Below are positions 25,851 through 34,101 of a DNA stretch of 64,000 bases, piece by piece. The position numbers and the translations under genes were made by a program. Position 1 is the first letter of the stretch. Each line of letters begins with the position of its first letter. The stretch comes from Paenibacillus vini (GTDB lineage Bacteria > Bacillota > Bacilli > Paenibacillales > Paenibacillaceae), in assembly GCF_018403325.1 (NCBI RefSeq), contig NZ_BOSL01000001.1, positions 248,001 to 312,000 on the forward strand, in the 5' to 3' direction. The notes under the pieces are model-generated. The model made no database searches, had not been told where the DNA came from, and worked only from the letters and a program-made list of their open reading frames with translations.

Positions 25851-27254
25851 ATGAACGAAGCAAGAAAAGACGAGATTGGGAAGAAGTTTCTGTTAAGTCC
25901 TTATATATTACTGGAGGAGTGCGGCGAGTTAGAGATTCAAGAGCTGATCTTCTTAATTCATTCCGCAAAATATTTCAAAGAGAAGGGTGCCCTTCCCGGC
26001 GATCAAGTGGATGAAAGAATCAAGCTATTCCTCGGTGTGCTGAAAGATAAGATTAAAGACGCCGAATCGCTATTTATCGCCTACGAAAAGAGAACGGGCT
26101 ATCCCTACCTGGATCCCGAGGGCCGGGTTTGGATGTTTTCGAAGGAGGAGTATGCCGCTAATGCGGAGGATTATTTCAGACAGCAGCTCCTGATGCTCGA
26201 AATGAAGAAGCTCGAAAAAGAAGAAATCATGAAGACGCTCGGAGAGTTTCATATCTTAGGGATCCGTAGAATCATCATGGATAATGGACAGTACATGATC
26301 GAATTGGACAGGGACGAGCTTTTACCGCCCCCGGATTTTAGCGATACACCTGAGATCAGCATTCCCGTAACGAACCCGGGCTTGCAGCATGCGCTGATTT
26401 CCTTTTTTCAGACGATGAGTTCCGGACAATCCTTTGAGGGCAAACAGCAGCTTCTTCAACACCTGGAGGGCCGAATGCTCGACGAGGTCATTCAGGCGAA
26501 GTATTTGCTGCCTATGCAATTGAAGGAACAATCTCCATCGACCCCTAACGAGCAAGGCATGACCACATTGAAGGAAGGGACCATCCTTCATTTTGCGGTC
26601 CTGGGAGGAAAAGAGGATTCATCTTGGCTGCCGGTATTTACAGACTGGCTTGAATTCGAAAAGGCATACGACAAGACGGTATGGAGCAGCAATATCGTGA
26701 CTTACGAAGATATGATCGCCTTATCCGAGAGCATGGACGGCATCGTGGTCAATTACCGTGGAATTCCGCTTCAGATCGATGACAAGAATAAACAGCGAAT
26801 TGAAGCATATAAAAAGGAGCGCCGCGAGGCCCAAAGCGCGGCTCCAAGTGAGGCTCCAAATACAGTACCAAGCGAGACTTCAAGCGAGGCTGAAGATGAG
26901 ACGCCGAGCGAAACGATTCAAGAGATCACCGTGCCGAAAGATACCGAGGTATTGCTTGGGGAACCTAAGGCGTACCCCACGGAAATGATCGATGCGGTGA
27001 AGGCTTACATGAAAACTCAGAAAGCTATAAAAAAGGCTTATTTAAGGTGGATGGTCAAGGGTAACGAACAAGGCTATCTCCTGATCGTGGACTTTGAGGG
27101 AAATAAAGAAGAAATATTTGGCGAGATTGCCGCCGCAGCTTCCCCGCATCTGAAGGGACACCTTCTGGATTTGGTCGAACTGAACGACTGGGCCAACAAT
27201 GAGGTGAAGGATCTCACCCCATTTTATAAGAAGAAACGGTTCGGCCTGCTGTAA
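25851..27254 (+). CDS. SseB-family protein with extended linker
   Basis: 467 residues. The middle (about 225-310: GTILHFAVLGGKEDSSWLPVFTDWLEFEKAYDKTVWSSNIVTYEDMIALSESMDGIVVNYRGIPLQI) is an SseB N-terminal domain. Residues 365-467 (VLLGEPKAYPTEMIDAVKAYMKTQKAIKKAYLRWMV ... LVELNDWA) are an SseB C-terminal domain. Between them is a low-complexity Ser/Glu/Pro linker with PSE repeats. The N-terminal 200 residues carry no recognised domain. SseB domains occur in serine-sensitivity and secretion-associated proteins; the biochemical role is unknown. Confidence 0.75.
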   Translation: MNEARKDEIGKKFLLSPYILLEECGELEIQELIFLIHSAKYFKEKGALPGDQVDERIKLFLGVLKDKIKDAESLFIAYEKRTGYPYLDPEGRVWMFSKEEYAANAEDYFRQQLLMLEMKKLEKEEIMKTLGEFHILGIRRIIMDNGQYMIELDRDELLPPPDFSDTPEISIPVTNPGLQHALISFFQTMSSGQSFEGKQQLLQHLEGRMLDEVIQAKYLLPMQLKEQSPSTPNEQGMTTLKEGTILHFAVLGGKEDSSWLPVFTDWLEFEKAYDKTVWSSNIVTYEDMIALSESMDGIVVNYRGIPLQIDDKNKQRIEAYKKERREAQSAAPSEAPNTVPSETSSEAEDETPSETIQEITVPKDTEVLLGEPKAYPTEMIDAVKAYMKTQKAIKKAYLRWMVKGNEQGYLLIVDFEGNKEEIFGEIAAAASPHLKGHLLDLVELNDWANNEVKDLTPFYKKKRFGLL

Positions 27255-27269
27255 AAGGTCCGCCTGCTA

Positions 27270-27491
27270 TTAGCCCGCTTTGCGGGCTTTTTTGCTATAT
27301 TGCGTTAAGAAATAAGCGGAAGCTGCGATAGACGCAACGAAGGCGAGAAGCATTACAAATAACAAATCTGTGTAGGCATCAAATAACATTTTCATAATGA
27401 GATTGCCAAGAACATAGGCTCCGGAGAGAAACGCAACGATGATGAATAAGATCCCGGCGATAAGGTTTAACAAAGGCTTCTTCACAGTCAT
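27270..27491 (-). CDS. Small two-helix membrane protein
   Basis: 73 residues with two or three hydrophobic helices (LLNLIAGILFIIVAFLSGAYVLGNL; LFVMLLAFVASIAASAYFL) and a basic tail (QYSKKARKAG). GGAGGA precedes the ATG. No family recognised. Its 3' end overlaps the arm of the terminator that ends the convergent SseB gene. Confidence 0.6.
   Translation of the reverse strand: MTVKKPLLNLIAGILFIIVAFLSGAYVLGNLIMKMLFDAYTDLLFVMLLAFVASIAASAYFLTQYSKKARKAG
27272..27295 (+). terminator. Terminator of the SseB-family gene
   Basis: AGCCCGC-TT-TGCGGGCT hairpin with seven T residues; lies inside the last codons of the opposite gene. Confidence 0.85.
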
Positions 27492-27658
27492 CCTCCTGAC
27501 CCGATGGAATGATCTAAATATAATTTATTTAACCAGTTTGTCAATAGATGGAAGGTCCCACGCGCTTATAAAAAAGGATGAGGAATATTCGCAGCCTCTA
27601 ACGAGGAAACTAGGGGGGATTCACGCGAATTTTAGAATAACGAACAGGAGAATCCGTC

Positions 27659-28558
27659 ATGAATTATAAAAATATTACGGTTGCCGGAAGCGGCGTACTG
27701 GGCAGTCAAATCGCTTATCAAACCGCCTTTAAAGGCTTCAATGTAACGGTATACGATATCAATGACCCGGCCCTGGAACGTGCGAAAGAAAGAATTTCGG
27801 ACTTGAAGTCTCATTATCGGCAGGACTTGAACGCGACCGGGCAAGAAGTGGACGAGGCATATAACCGTATTTCATTCAGCAGTGACCTGTCCAAGGCAGT
27901 TGCGGAGGCGGACCTCGTCATTGAGGCGGTTCCCGAAGTGGTGCAGATTAAGGCCGATTTTTATACGGATCTGGGAAAAGTAGCTCCGGAGAAGACGGTA
28001 TTTGCAACGAATTCCTCTACGTTATTACCGAGCCAATTTGCGGAGGCGACAGGGCGGCCGCAGAAATTTCTCGCTTTGCACTTCGCCAACGAGATTTGGA
28101 AGAACAACACGGCGGAAATTATGAAGCATCCGGGAACGGATATGGCGGTGTTTCAGGATGTCGTCGCTTTTGCCAAGGCGATCGGCATGGTAGCATTGCC
28201 GCTGCATAAGGAACAACCTGGCTATATTCTGAATTCCTTGCTGGTTCCTTTGCTGGAAGCGGCCCAGCAGCTCTTAATCCGGGAGGTAGCGGACGTCGAA
28301 ACGATCGATAAAACGTGGATGGTAGCGACGGGCGCCCCGCAGGGGCCATTTGCGATTTTGGATGTGGTAGGGATTAACACGGCATATAATATCGGTTTGG
28401 CCAAAGCGGAGGCCTCCGGGGATCCCGAGTTCAAGAAAATTGCAGAAATGCTCAAATCGGAGTACGTCGATAAGGGAAAACTCGGAGCAGCAGCAGGGGA
28501 AGGATTTTATAAATATCCGAATCCGAGCTTCTTGAAGCCCGATTTCTTAAAGGCATAG
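27659..28558 (+). CDS. 3-hydroxyacyl-CoA dehydrogenase
   Basis: 299 residues. Rossmann NAD site ITVAGSGVLGSQIAYQTAFKG at 6-26 and acidic end of beta-2 (VYDIND). Then DLVIEAVPEVVQIKADFYTDLGKVAPEKTVFATNSSTLLPS, the catalytic His in LALHFANEIW, and the C-terminal domain with QPGYILNSLLVPLLEAA and GPFAILDVVGINTAYNIG. This is the FadB2/Hbd type acting on 3-hydroxyacyl-CoA. It stands alone; no thiolase or enoyl-CoA hydratase is adjacent, so chain length and pathway are open. LALHFANEIW varies from the usual HFFNP, which may shift substrate. Confidence 0.88.
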   Translation: MNYKNITVAGSGVLGSQIAYQTAFKGFNVTVYDINDPALERAKERISDLKSHYRQDLNATGQEVDEAYNRISFSSDLSKAVAEADLVIEAVPEVVQIKADFYTDLGKVAPEKTVFATNSSTLLPSQFAEATGRPQKFLALHFANEIWKNNTAEIMKHPGTDMAVFQDVVAFAKAIGMVALPLHKEQPGYILNSLLVPLLEAAQQLLIREVADVETIDKTWMVATGAPQGPFAILDVVGINTAYNIGLAKAEASGDPEFKKIAEMLKSEYVDKGKLGAAAGEGFYKYPNPSFLKPDFLKA

Positions 28559-28587
28559 CAGCTGCCTAACCTCTCTCTAATTCAAAA

Positions 28588-28624
28588 AAACTCCCGCTAT
28601 GTTGGTTTCATAGCGGGAGTTTTT
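28588..28624. terminator. Bidirectional terminator
   Basis: 12-bp perfect stem (ACTCCCGCTATG/CATAGCGGGAGT) with A-run on the left and TTTT on the right; serves the dehydrogenase and the convergent nspC. Confidence 0.9.
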
Positions 28625-28637
28625 CTCTGCAACGGCA

Positions 28638-29765
28638 TTACGCCAGTCTTACTTTGAAATCTTCATAGCCGAATTGGCGAACGATGCGGCAATTGCCGTC
28701 TTTCTCCTGCACAGCGATAGCCGGCAGCGGCATTCCGTTGAAGGTGTTGGTTTTGACCATGGAGTAGATCGCCATGTCCCCAAACACCAACCGGTCGCCG
28801 TTCTTGAGGGGCTGATCGAAGGAATAATCCCCGATCACATCGCCCGTCAGGCAGGTCGGACCTCCAAGCCGATAGGTGTATGGCTTCTCGCCGGCTTCGC
28901 CCGAGCCGAACAGCGGCGGACGATACGGCATCTCCAGAACATCCGGCATATGGCATGTGGCCGAAGTGTCCACGATGGCAATCTCGATGCCGTTCTTATG
29001 GATATCCAGTACCGAAGTAACCATGTAGCCCGCATTGAGCGCGATGGCTTCACCGGGTTCAAGGTAGACTTCCAGACCGTATTTGTCCTGCATGCGTTTA
29101 ATGCAAGCTTCCAGTCTAGGAATATCATAGTCTTCTCTTGTGATATGGTGACCGCCGCCAAAATTGATCCATTCCATCTGTGGCAGCCATTCCCCGAACT
29201 TTTCCTCCACCGCATTCAGCGTGGTCTCCAAATCGTCCGAGTTTTGCTGGCAAAGCGTATGGAAGTGCAGCCCCGAGACGCCCTCGAGCAGTTCCGGCCG
29301 GAAATCATCCCGCTTTACGCCAAATCTGGATCCCGGCGAACAAGGGTCATAAATTTCATGACCCTCTTGCGTGGAGCATTCCGGGTTGATGCGCACTCCC
29401 ACTTTTCTGCCGGCAGCCAACGCTTTGGATTTATACTTCTCCAGCTGGGAGAAGGAATTGAAGATAATATGATCGCAAATGGATACAATTTCATCGATTT
29501 CATCTTCCCGATAGGCCGGGGCAAAGACGTGGGTTTCTTTACCCATTTCCTCGTGACCCAGACGTGCTTCGAACAAACCGCTTGCGGTCGTGCCGCTCAG
29601 GTATTGTCCGATGAGGGGGTACATGGCGGTCATGGAGAAAGCCTTTTGTGCCAGCACGATCTTGGCTCCGGTACGCTGCATAACCCCGTTCAGGATTTTC
29701 AGGTTTTTCTCGATGAGCGCCTCATCGACTACAAAGCAGGGTGTCGGTAATTCCTCGAACCGCAT
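28638..29765 (-). CDS. nspC: Carboxynorspermidine/carboxyspermidine decarboxylase
   Basis: 375 residues from the ATG at 29765, one base after the stop of the synthase gene; the longer frame begins inside that gene. A PLP-dependent fold-III decarboxylase. Seen: ELPTPCFVVDEALIEKNL, the PLP lysine in IVLAQKAFSM, GLHFHTLCQQN, WINFGGGHHITREDYD, the PLP-phosphate-binding YLEPGEAI, and VDTSATCHMPDVLEMPYRPP with GGPTCLTGDVIGDYSF around the active site. It removes CO2 from carboxynorspermidine or carboxyspermidine made by its partner. With the synthase it gives an alternative spermidine or norspermidine route without decarboxy-AdoMet. Confidence 0.92.
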   Translation of the reverse strand: MRFEELPTPCFVVDEALIEKNLKILNGVMQRTGAKIVLAQKAFSMTAMYPLIGQYLSGTTASGLFEARLGHEEMGKETHVFAPAYREDEIDEIVSICDHIIFNSFSQLEKYKSKALAAGRKVGVRINPECSTQEGHEIYDPCSPGSRFGVKRDDFRPELLEGVSGLHFHTLCQQNSDDLETTLNAVEEKFGEWLPQMEWINFGGGHHITREDYDIPRLEACIKRMQDKYGLEVYLEPGEAIALNAGYMVTSVLDIHKNGIEIAIVDTSATCHMPDVLEMPYRPPLFGSGEAGEKPYTYRLGGPTCLTGDVIGDYSFDQPLKNGDRLVFGDMAIYSMVKTNTFNGMPLPAIAVQEKDGNCRIVRQFGYEDFKVRLA

Positions 29766-29766
29766 C

Positions 29767-31005
29767 TTAGCGAACGAGCTCCGGCTTTCTAGCTTCTTCG
29801 GGCAAGGCGTCGACAAGCACCGGATTGAAGTCTTCTACCCAAGGAAGTCCCCATTTGTTCAGCTCTTCCATGAATGGATCCGGATCGAACTCTTCGATAT
29901 TGAATACGCCAGGTTTGTTCCATTTGCCGGTCATGACCATGGCCGCACCGATCATCGCAGGAACGCCCGTTGTATAGGAGATGGCCTGGGAGCCCACTTC
30001 TTTATAGCACTCTTGGTGGTCGCAAACATTGTAAACATAGTAAGTCTTGTCTTGGCCGTCTTTTTTGCCTTTGAAAATGCAGCCGATGTTCGTTTTGCCC
30101 ACGGTACGAGGTCCAAGGGATGCCGGATCCGGAAGCACGGCCTTCAGGAATTGAAGCGGAATAATTTGCTTTCCTTCGTATTCGATCGGCTCGATGGAAG
30201 TCATGCCTACGTTCTCAAGCGCCTTCAGGTGCATGAGGTAGCTTTGGCCGAAAGTCATGAAGAAGCGGATGCGCTTCAGTCCAGGGATATTTTGTGCAAG
30301 GGATTCGAGCTCTTCATGGTACAGCAGGTACATATCTTTTTGGCCGACTTCGGCGAAGTTGTACTCTCGCTTGATTTCCATCGGCTTTGTTTCGATCCAT
30401 TGCCCGTTTTCCCAGTAGCGTCCGTTGGCGGACACTTCACGGATGTTGATTTCAGGGTTGAAGTTGGTTGCGAACGGATAGCCGTGATCGCCGCCGTTGC
30501 AATCCAGAATGTCGATATATTCGATTTCGTCAAAATAGTGCTTCAGCGCATAAGCGGAGAATACGCCGGTAACGCCCGGGTCGAACCCGCTGCCCAAAAG
30601 TGCCGTGATGCCGGCTTTTTCAAAGCGCTCGCGGTATTCCCATTGCCATTTATATTCGAATTTTGCCGTATCTTCCGGCTCGTAGTTCGCCGTATCCATG
30701 TAATGTGTTTTGGTCGCGAGGCAAGCGTCCATGATCGTCAAATCCTGGTAAGGGAGAGCCAAATTCATGACGATATCCGGTTTGTATTCGTTAATCAGAG
30801 CAATCAGCTCATCCACGTTGTCTGCATCGACCTGGGCAGTTGTGATTTTCGTTTTGCCGCCGTCGAGCTTCGCCTTCAAGTCGTCGCATTTGGACTTTGT
30901 ACGGCTCGCAATACAGATCTCTTCGAATACCTCGCTGTTTTGAACGCATTTATGAACTGCTACAGATGCTACGCCGCCGGCGCCAATGATAAGTGCTTTT
31001 CCCAT
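29767..31005 (-). CDS. Carboxynorspermidine/carboxyspermidine synthase (saccharopine dehydrogenase family)
   Basis: 412 residues. Rossmann start KALIIGAGGVASVAVHKCVQN, then the family motifs NLALPYQDLTIMDACL, HYMDTANYEPED, GFDPGVTGVFSAYALKHYFDEI, and DCNGGDHGYPFATNFNPEINIREV. It condenses aspartate-4-semialdehyde with a diamine (putrescine or diaminopropane) using NADPH. The gene runs with nspC in a two-gene operon. It is preceded by an unusually long structured leader ending in a terminator hairpin (31.07-31.5 kb), suggesting attenuation. Which diamine is used cannot be told from sequence. Confidence 0.9.
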   Translation of the reverse strand: MGKALIIGAGGVASVAVHKCVQNSEVFEEICIASRTKSKCDDLKAKLDGGKTKITTAQVDADNVDELIALINEYKPDIVMNLALPYQDLTIMDACLATKTHYMDTANYEPEDTAKFEYKWQWEYRERFEKAGITALLGSGFDPGVTGVFSAYALKHYFDEIEYIDILDCNGGDHGYPFATNFNPEINIREVSANGRYWENGQWIETKPMEIKREYNFAEVGQKDMYLLYHEELESLAQNIPGLKRIRFFMTFGQSYLMHLKALENVGMTSIEPIEYEGKQIIPLQFLKAVLPDPASLGPRTVGKTNIGCIFKGKKDGQDKTYYVYNVCDHQECYKEVGSQAISYTTGVPAMIGAAMVMTGKWNKPGVFNIEEFDPDPFMEELNKWGLPWVEDFNPVLVDALPEEARKPELVR

Positions 31006-31066
31006 TTCTCGATCTCCTAACTCAATTGGATTTTTTTCTGGATTTGGTTCAATGTAAAAACGGCAA

Positions 31067-31114
31067 CAAAAAAAGCAAGCGAAATACGCATTCCATGCGC
31101 ATCACACTTGCTTT
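31067..31114 (-). terminator. Leader terminator upstream of carboxynorspermidine synthase
   Basis: On the minus strand, AAAGCAAG and CTTGCTTT arms enclose a second paired segment (ATGCGCAT with ATGCGTAT, allowing G-U), followed by seven U residues. It lies 60 nt before the start codon and downstream of the minus-strand promoter, the place expected for transcription attenuation. Confidence 0.75.
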
Positions 31115-31500
31115 GATATAGTCAGATATTAAGACAGTCCCAATAAGCATTTAAGCATGACTGGACAAACTACTTGTGCGCTCGTCAGTCAGCCATAAAA
31201 CTTATAGTTTCATGGAAAGGACTTAATATTCAGATATATCATGTTAGGATCAGAGTCTATATAGCAAATAATCACTTTTACCACTCTTATTGACCGTTTC
31301 ACAAGTTGATGTGCATATGCACTGGTTGTAAAGTAACCAACTTATAAAATTTGAGCTTTTAACTCAATCAATAAGGCAACGAAAGTTGCCAATCGGCATT
31401 TGACCCGGCTGTCCGTATGGCCTTAACTTCTTTGGGAAGTGGTCAAAATTATCTGCTTGGAAAGATCCTACATACCTTGAATATTAGCTTTCCAAAATTA
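31115..31500 (-). ncRNA. Structured 5' leader of unknown class before the polyamine operon
   Basis: About 390 nt between a minus-strand promoter and an intrinsic terminator. Hand pairing finds, in plus coordinates: 31457-31464 with 31488-31495 (8 bp); 31399-31405 with 31441-31447 closing two inner hairpins (three-way junction); 31375-31380 with 31385-31390 around a four-base loop; TTGAG/CTCAA near 31351-31367; and AAGTTG/AACTT closing two inner hairpins near 31303-31343. It does not match the T-box, SAM, lysine or other riboswitch consensus I can recall. Confidence 0.5.
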
Positions 31501-31510
31501 ATGCTCCTTC

Positions 31511-31539
31511 ATAATAGCAGGATAGGGATTAATGAGCAA
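31511..31539 (-). promoter_or_regulatory. Probable promoter of the polyamine leader
   Basis: Minus strand: TTGCTC (31534-31539), 17-bp spacer, TATTAT (31511-31516). Start of transcription would fall just before the first hairpin of the leader. Confidence 0.55.
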
Positions 31540-31659
31540 GAATTTTTTTAAGCAAATGCATATTTTTTTTGCGGGCATTCTTAACGGAATTAGACAGCAA
31601 CATTTCAAATCTTACCCCGTGGTATACCTATATTCAAATCCAGCAAAGGAGTTGAATCA

Positions 31660-32427
31660 ATGAGTAGTTTGAAGGGTAAAATCGCTCTGGTCACCGGAGC
31701 AAGCCGGGGAATTGGCCGCAGCATCGCATTGCGTCTGGCCGCGGAGGGCGCCTTTGTCGCCGTTCACTATGGAACAAGAATACACGAAGCAGAGAACGTC
31801 GTTCGTCAGATTGAGTCAAACGGAGGGCAGGCGTGCGCAATCGGTGCTGATCTGAGTACGCTGGAAGGCGTACATGAGCTGTTTGCAGCATTCGATCATG
31901 CCGTCAAGGAACATAGGGGCCAAGATCACCGGTTCGACATTCTTGTCAACAATGCCGGAATCGGCCAAATCATGGGCCTGGAGGAGGCGACGGAACAATC
32001 TTTCGACGAGGTGATGAAGATTAACGTCAAAGCCCCGCTTTTCGTTACGCAGCAAGCTTTACCGCGATTAAATGACGGAGGACGCATTATTAATATTTCC
32101 TCTTTCGTGACACGGGCGGCATCTCCAAGCGTATTCACCTACAGTATGTCAAAAGGGGCGATCGATACGTTTACGCTTCTTCTGGCCAAACAGTTGGGAA
32201 GACGCCATATTACGGTCAATGCCATTCAGCCCGGGATCATTAACACGGAAATGAATGCAGGTACGCTGCAAGATCCTCAGGGACAACAGTTTGCGGCCGG
32301 TCTTTCCGTCTTTAATCGATGGGGAGAACCCGAAGATGTCGCGGACATTGCTGCATTCCTTGCCTCACCGGACAGCCGCTGGGTAACCGGCCAATGCATA
32401 GATGCCAGCGGCGGATCCCATCTCTGA
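31660..32427 (+). CDS. Short-chain dehydrogenase/reductase
   Basis: 255 residues, AAAGGAG before the ATG. Classical SDR: cofactor loop ALVTGASRGIGRSIALRLAAEG, VHYGTRIHEAENV, NNAG motif (DILVNNAGIGQIMG), catalytic Ser/Tyr/Lys in ISSFVTRAASPSVFTYSMSKGAIDTF, and the C-terminal VTGQCIDASGGSHL. The residue after beta-2 (HYGTR) suggests NADPH. Similar enzymes are called glucose-1-dehydrogenase or 3-oxoacyl reductase-like, but the substrate is unknown. Single gene; the 230 bp before it carry no clear promoter. Confidence 0.88.
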   Translation: MSSLKGKIALVTGASRGIGRSIALRLAAEGAFVAVHYGTRIHEAENVVRQIESNGGQACAIGADLSTLEGVHELFAAFDHAVKEHRGQDHRFDILVNNAGIGQIMGLEEATEQSFDEVMKINVKAPLFVTQQALPRLNDGGRIINISSFVTRAASPSVFTYSMSKGAIDTFTLLLAKQLGRRHITVNAIQPGIINTEMNAGTLQDPQGQQFAAGLSVFNRWGEPEDVADIAAFLASPDSRWVTGQCIDASGGSHL

Positions 32428-32439
32428 TTTGTGATTTTG

Positions 32440-32532
32440 TATTCCGGTCCATAGAGTCGATAGGCGGTTGTAAAAGATTGCTAAATCGATGTATCCTAGG
32501 TATGAGAATAACGACAATTATGGACCGGAATA
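32440..32532. repeat. 14-bp perfect inverted repeat with 65-bp spacer
   Basis: TATTCCGGTCCATA at 32440-32453 and its exact complement TATGGACCGGAATA at 32519-32532. If transcribed it would form a long hairpin, without a T tract for termination. It sits between the SDR gene and the SUKH gene. Confidence 0.7.
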
Positions 32533-32588
32533 TGAATGATTCAACTGCGGAATAGTGCAAATGAATCTGCCGAAAAGGAGGATGAGTT

Positions 32589-33353
32589 TTGGAGAAGAAA
32601 TACCAGGAAATCGATGACGTCATCGAGAAGATGCGGACAACTTTAGAAGCTATGCGCAAGCAAGATCCCGAATTTTACGCGAAGTACCCCATGCAGCTTG
32701 GGACGGAAGCCGAGGCAGAAGACCTGCGCACCGTTTTCGACACATGGCGCTTGCCTGAGGAATATGCCTACTTCTTACGAAATTATATTCCCGAATCGGT
32801 AGGCTGGAGCACGGACGAATATATTAATTTGGATATTTACGGGGCAAAGGAGCTGCCGGGAGGCCAATGGGGATACAACTATAATCCCGTTACGAAGGAA
32901 CCCATTTCGGATTGGCCTGAGCATTATCTTGTCATTGCTTCGGATGAGGGCGACCCCTACTGTCTCGATTTGTCCAGAGGCGATACCGTCGTTTATACGG
33001 CGATGCACGGTACGGGCCGATGGGACTTTGAAATTGCATATGACAGTTTGGCGGAGTTTCTTCGCAGCACCTTATTACCGCGAGGCTTCGATGGCGATCT
33101 TGATGAAGAAGTATCATACAATTACTGCAAAGTATTCATTACAGGGGAAGGCAAGGACAAGCTTAAAACCTTGTTGTTCATCAAAAAAGCTTTCTCCTGC
33201 GACATTCCGCAAGCGAGATCCTATTTATCGGACGTGCCTTTGTTAGTGTATAAAGGGATTGAACAGGGTGCCGCAAACGTGGAGGCCCAATTGAAAAATA
33301 TTGGTGCGGAATATGAGAAGCGCGAAATCGATTTGGCCGAGTTTTTAGCGTAA
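32589..33353 (+). CDS. SMI1/KNR4 (SUKH) family protein with L7/L12-like C-terminus
   Basis: 254 residues from TTG 32589 after AAAAGGAGG. Residues about 40-165 form a SUKH domain: WRLPEEYAYFLRNYIPESVGW, LDIYGAKEL, DWPEHYLVIASDEGDPYCLDLSRGDTVVYTAMHG, WDFEIAYDSLAEFLRS. In bacteria SUKH proteins often act as immunity proteins against contact-dependent or polymorphic toxins. The last 80 residues (CKVFITGEGKDKLKTLLFIKKAFSCDIPQARSYLSDVPLLV) resemble the helix-turn fold of ribosomal L7/L12 C-terminal domains. The next gene, 45 bp on, is also immunity-like. No toxin is seen within the window. Confidence 0.8.
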   Translation: MEKKYQEIDDVIEKMRTTLEAMRKQDPEFYAKYPMQLGTEAEAEDLRTVFDTWRLPEEYAYFLRNYIPESVGWSTDEYINLDIYGAKELPGGQWGYNYNPVTKEPISDWPEHYLVIASDEGDPYCLDLSRGDTVVYTAMHGTGRWDFEIAYDSLAEFLRSTLLPRGFDGDLDEEVSYNYCKVFITGEGKDKLKTLLFIKKAFSCDIPQARSYLSDVPLLVYKGIEQGAANVEAQLKNIGAEYEKREIDLAEFLA

Positions 33354-33398
33354 CATTTCACGGTTACGGACACTCATTGACTTGGGAAGGAGAAGGTT

Positions 33399-34028
33399 AT
33401 GGACTACTTCACGGACATGTTTGCAAAGAGAACAGCGTGTATGCTGTATCAAGCGATTCCGGGTCCGGTATCGGAAAATAGTGCAAGCTGGGTCGGCGGA
33501 AATGCGCCTGCCTATTTTGATGATCAAGACATTCATGAAGGGGACCAAACCTATTACTTTTACCTAAGTTTATTGAATCCCTTCAAGCCTGGCAGCATGA
33601 TTTCCATCTTTATTCCCGCTGAATATGAGGATTATTTGGACAACAATATGTATCCCCATTGTTCGATCAAGGTGTTCGAGCATCCGGCTTCAGCAGAGAG
33701 CGCCAAAGACCGCTTTACTCACCCCGGGCTGGTCAGACATGCCATTTCAGATGGGGTATTGAACGATGATAAGACAGCTAGGGATCAGTCCTTTTTCATC
33801 AAGCTGGGCGGGAACCCGAGACTGATTCAAGAAGAGGACTATTACTTCAAGGATTTGAATGAAGAATCGTTGTCTTTCTTCTTTCAGGTAGACGAAGACG
33901 GTTATCCCGATACTCTGCTTCAGGAGGACTGGAGTTATCCTTTCGGGTTTGGAGCCTTATATATTATCGCGAACTTTGGTACGGAGAAAATTCAAACACC
34001 TGTAGCCGGCTTTTGGCAGTTTTCATGA
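33399..34028 (+). CDS. YwqG/DUF1963-like protein
   Basis: 209 residues after GGGAAGGAG. The pattern PAYFDDQ ... YYFYLSLLNPF ... SMISIFIPAEYEDYLDNN, then FFIKLGGNPRLIQEEDYYFKDL, LSFFFQVDEDGYPDTLL and FGFGALYIIANFG matches the DUF1963 (YwqG) fold: an N-terminal half and a C-terminal half with LGGxPxxIQ and LLQxD-type motifs. In B. subtilis YwqG lies in a toxin/immunity region, and the family is often found beside SUKH proteins. Probably co-transcribed with the SUKH gene. Function unknown. Confidence 0.65.
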   Translation: MDYFTDMFAKRTACMLYQAIPGPVSENSASWVGGNAPAYFDDQDIHEGDQTYYFYLSLLNPFKPGSMISIFIPAEYEDYLDNNMYPHCSIKVFEHPASAESAKDRFTHPGLVRHAISDGVLNDDKTARDQSFFIKLGGNPRLIQEEDYYFKDLNEESLSFFFQVDEDGYPDTLLQEDWSYPFGFGALYIIANFGTEKIQTPVAGFWQFS

Positions 34029-34060
34029 GCCCGTGCGCGGAGGTTTAAGATAAATAAGAG

Positions 34061-34101
34061 TGGCCCGGCGTTAAAAGACAACGCTCGGGCTATTTTTTTT
34101 T
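34061..34101 (+). terminator. Terminator after the YwqG-like gene
   Basis: GGCCCG-GCGTT and AACGC-TCGGGCT arms with a short A-rich loop and nine T residues. It touches the stop codon of the convergent gene. Confidence 0.85.

Noticed and set aside
28674-31020. Two long plus-strand frames (358 and 476 codons) covering the polyamine genes
   Set aside because: They are exact antisense shadows of nspC and the synthase, with no domain motifs or ribosome sites; the minus-strand genes carry all conserved motifs.
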